From an uncultured Lachnospira sp. (GTDB lineage: Bacteria; Bacillota; Clostridia; Lachnospirales; Lachnospiraceae), in the NCBI GenBank assembly GCA_934343805.1, contig CAKRIN010000013.1:1-64000 (forward strand): a DNA stretch of 64,000 nt. The letters run 5' to 3'. The notes beneath the pieces are model-generated. The model had not been told where the DNA came from, did no database searches, and saw only the letters and a program-made list of their open reading frames with translations. The position numbers and the translations under genes were made by a program. Shown piece by piece: positions 63,473 to 64,000 of this stretch; position 1 is the stretch's first letter; every line of letters starts with the position of its first letter.

Positions 63473-64000
63473 TTAATTAACTTTAGTAGTTGTCATAGTT
63501 GCCACTTTCTTAGATTCATCTGACATGGTTGGATCATTCCACCATACAGTAACAGTAAGTCTGAACATAGCATCCTTATTCTCTCTTATCTTGCTCTTAA
63601 CAACATTGGAATAAAGATTAAACTTAGTTGTATCAGTACCTACAGCAAGTCCATTAAAGCTGGCTGACAGATTCTCTGGTCTTACAACCATCTTATACTG
63701 TGCAGTACCATTATTAACATACTTATCCTGCTGAATCATATATACATTAAGATTCTCATAATTAACATATCCGACGCCAAGCTCTGCAGCACTAGGATAG
63801 CTGTAATTAATGGCAATCTTATCCTTAGCATATATATCGTTAGTTACAGTAGGTGTCTGGTCTGCAAAATCATCAAATGGTATATAGAATACATACAGAC
63901 TCTTTACATTGTCTTCAATATCACCTGAGATATTGTAAACGTCAACCTCTGAGCCATCTCTTGTCTCTTTGGTCTTCTCAGCTGTGAACTTATTAGTTCT
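63473..64000 (-). CDS. C-terminal part of a prepilin-cluster protein, cut by the window edge
   Basis: The reading frame is open from the right edge to the stop at 63473-63475, giving 175 residues without the N-terminus; an internal Met (63739) is not the start. The visible part is a beta-rich soluble domain (LYVFYIPFDDFAD, ENLNVYMIQQDKY, RLTVTVWWNDPTM) ending in TTTKVN. Its position upstream of the PilX-like gene suggests a minor pilin such as PilV. The family cannot be fixed from this part alone. Confidence 0.6.
   Translation of the reverse strand, partial: RTNKFTAEKTKETRDGSEVDVYNISGDIEDNVKSLYVFYIPFDDFADQTPTVTNDIYAKDKIAINYSYPSAAELGVGYVNYENLNVYMIQQDKYVNNGTAQYKMVVRPENLSASFNGLAVGTDTTKFNLYSNVVKSKIRENKDAMFRLTVTVWWNDPTMSDESKKVATMTTTKVN

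Noticed and set aside
63473..63739. Complete 88-residue protein starting at 63739
   Set aside because: The frame is open all the way to the window edge, so this is only the end of a longer gene.

Overview
This window is a nearly gap-free stretch of a low-GC Firmicutes chromosome, with every recognisable gene on the minus strand. Gene content and order point to a motile member of the Clostridia, most likely Lachnospiraceae of the Lachnospira/Eubacterium/Roseburia type. The reasons are PolC, CodY, FliY instead of FliN, CheC and CheD, a FliA/SigD-type sigma factor, a DUF5057 surface protein, and an EF-Ts with a clostridial insertion. The family placement is inference; no species marker such as rRNA is present.

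Reading in the direction of transcription (high to low coordinates): (1) 64000-55565, a surface/pilus cluster: the C-terminal part of a gene cut by the window edge, a giant PilX-like protein, two class III prepilins and a 1310-residue secreted DUF5057 protein, closed by a strong terminator. (2) 55488-49691, a sigma-A promoter followed by comM(yifB)-dprA-topA-codY and a terminator. (3) 49642-14661, one long fla/che operon of about 40 genes: rod and basal-body genes (flgB flgC fliE fliF), switch and export ATPase (fliG-fliJ), hook (fliK flgD flgE), flbD/swrD, stator (motA motB), fliL, switch (fliM fliY), export gate (fliO fliP fliQ fliR flhB flhA), placement GTPase and MinD-like ATPase (flhF flhG), a PilZ c-di-GMP effector, chemotaxis (cheY cheB cheA cheW cheC cheD), fliA, and an accessory tail (FapA/DUF342 protein, an orphan, a SwrB-like protein, an MltG-like LysM protein). 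(4) 14652-12530, rpsB-tsf with its own promoter, structured leader, internal attenuator and terminator. (5) 12484-575, bactofilin-pyrH-frr-uppS-cdsA-dxr-rseP-ispG-polC, which couples translation factors, UMP kinase, isoprenoid and undecaprenyl synthesis, phospholipid precursor synthesis, a site-2 protease and the replicative polymerase. (6) 574-1, non-coding DNA with a seven-copy inverted/direct 12-bp motif and, at the very edge, a near-consensus stable-RNA-type promoter firing leftwards out of the window.

The layout follows the Bacillus subtilis codY-fla/che-sigD-swrB-rpsB-...-polC block closely, with lineage-specific insertions: a TIGR02530-type gene, motAB, PilZ, a small membrane protein, FapA plus orphan, the MltG-like protein, bactofilin, and ispG in place of proS. 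No flagellin, FliD, FliS, FlgK/L/M, FlgG or CheR gene is present.

The least explained parts are the pilus/DUF5057 cluster, the AGTAGG repeat array next to polC, a 24-codon small ORF between the TIGR02530 gene and flgE, and the regulatory DNA in front of rpsB. Start codons were re-chosen from ribosome-binding sites where the longest open frame was implausible.
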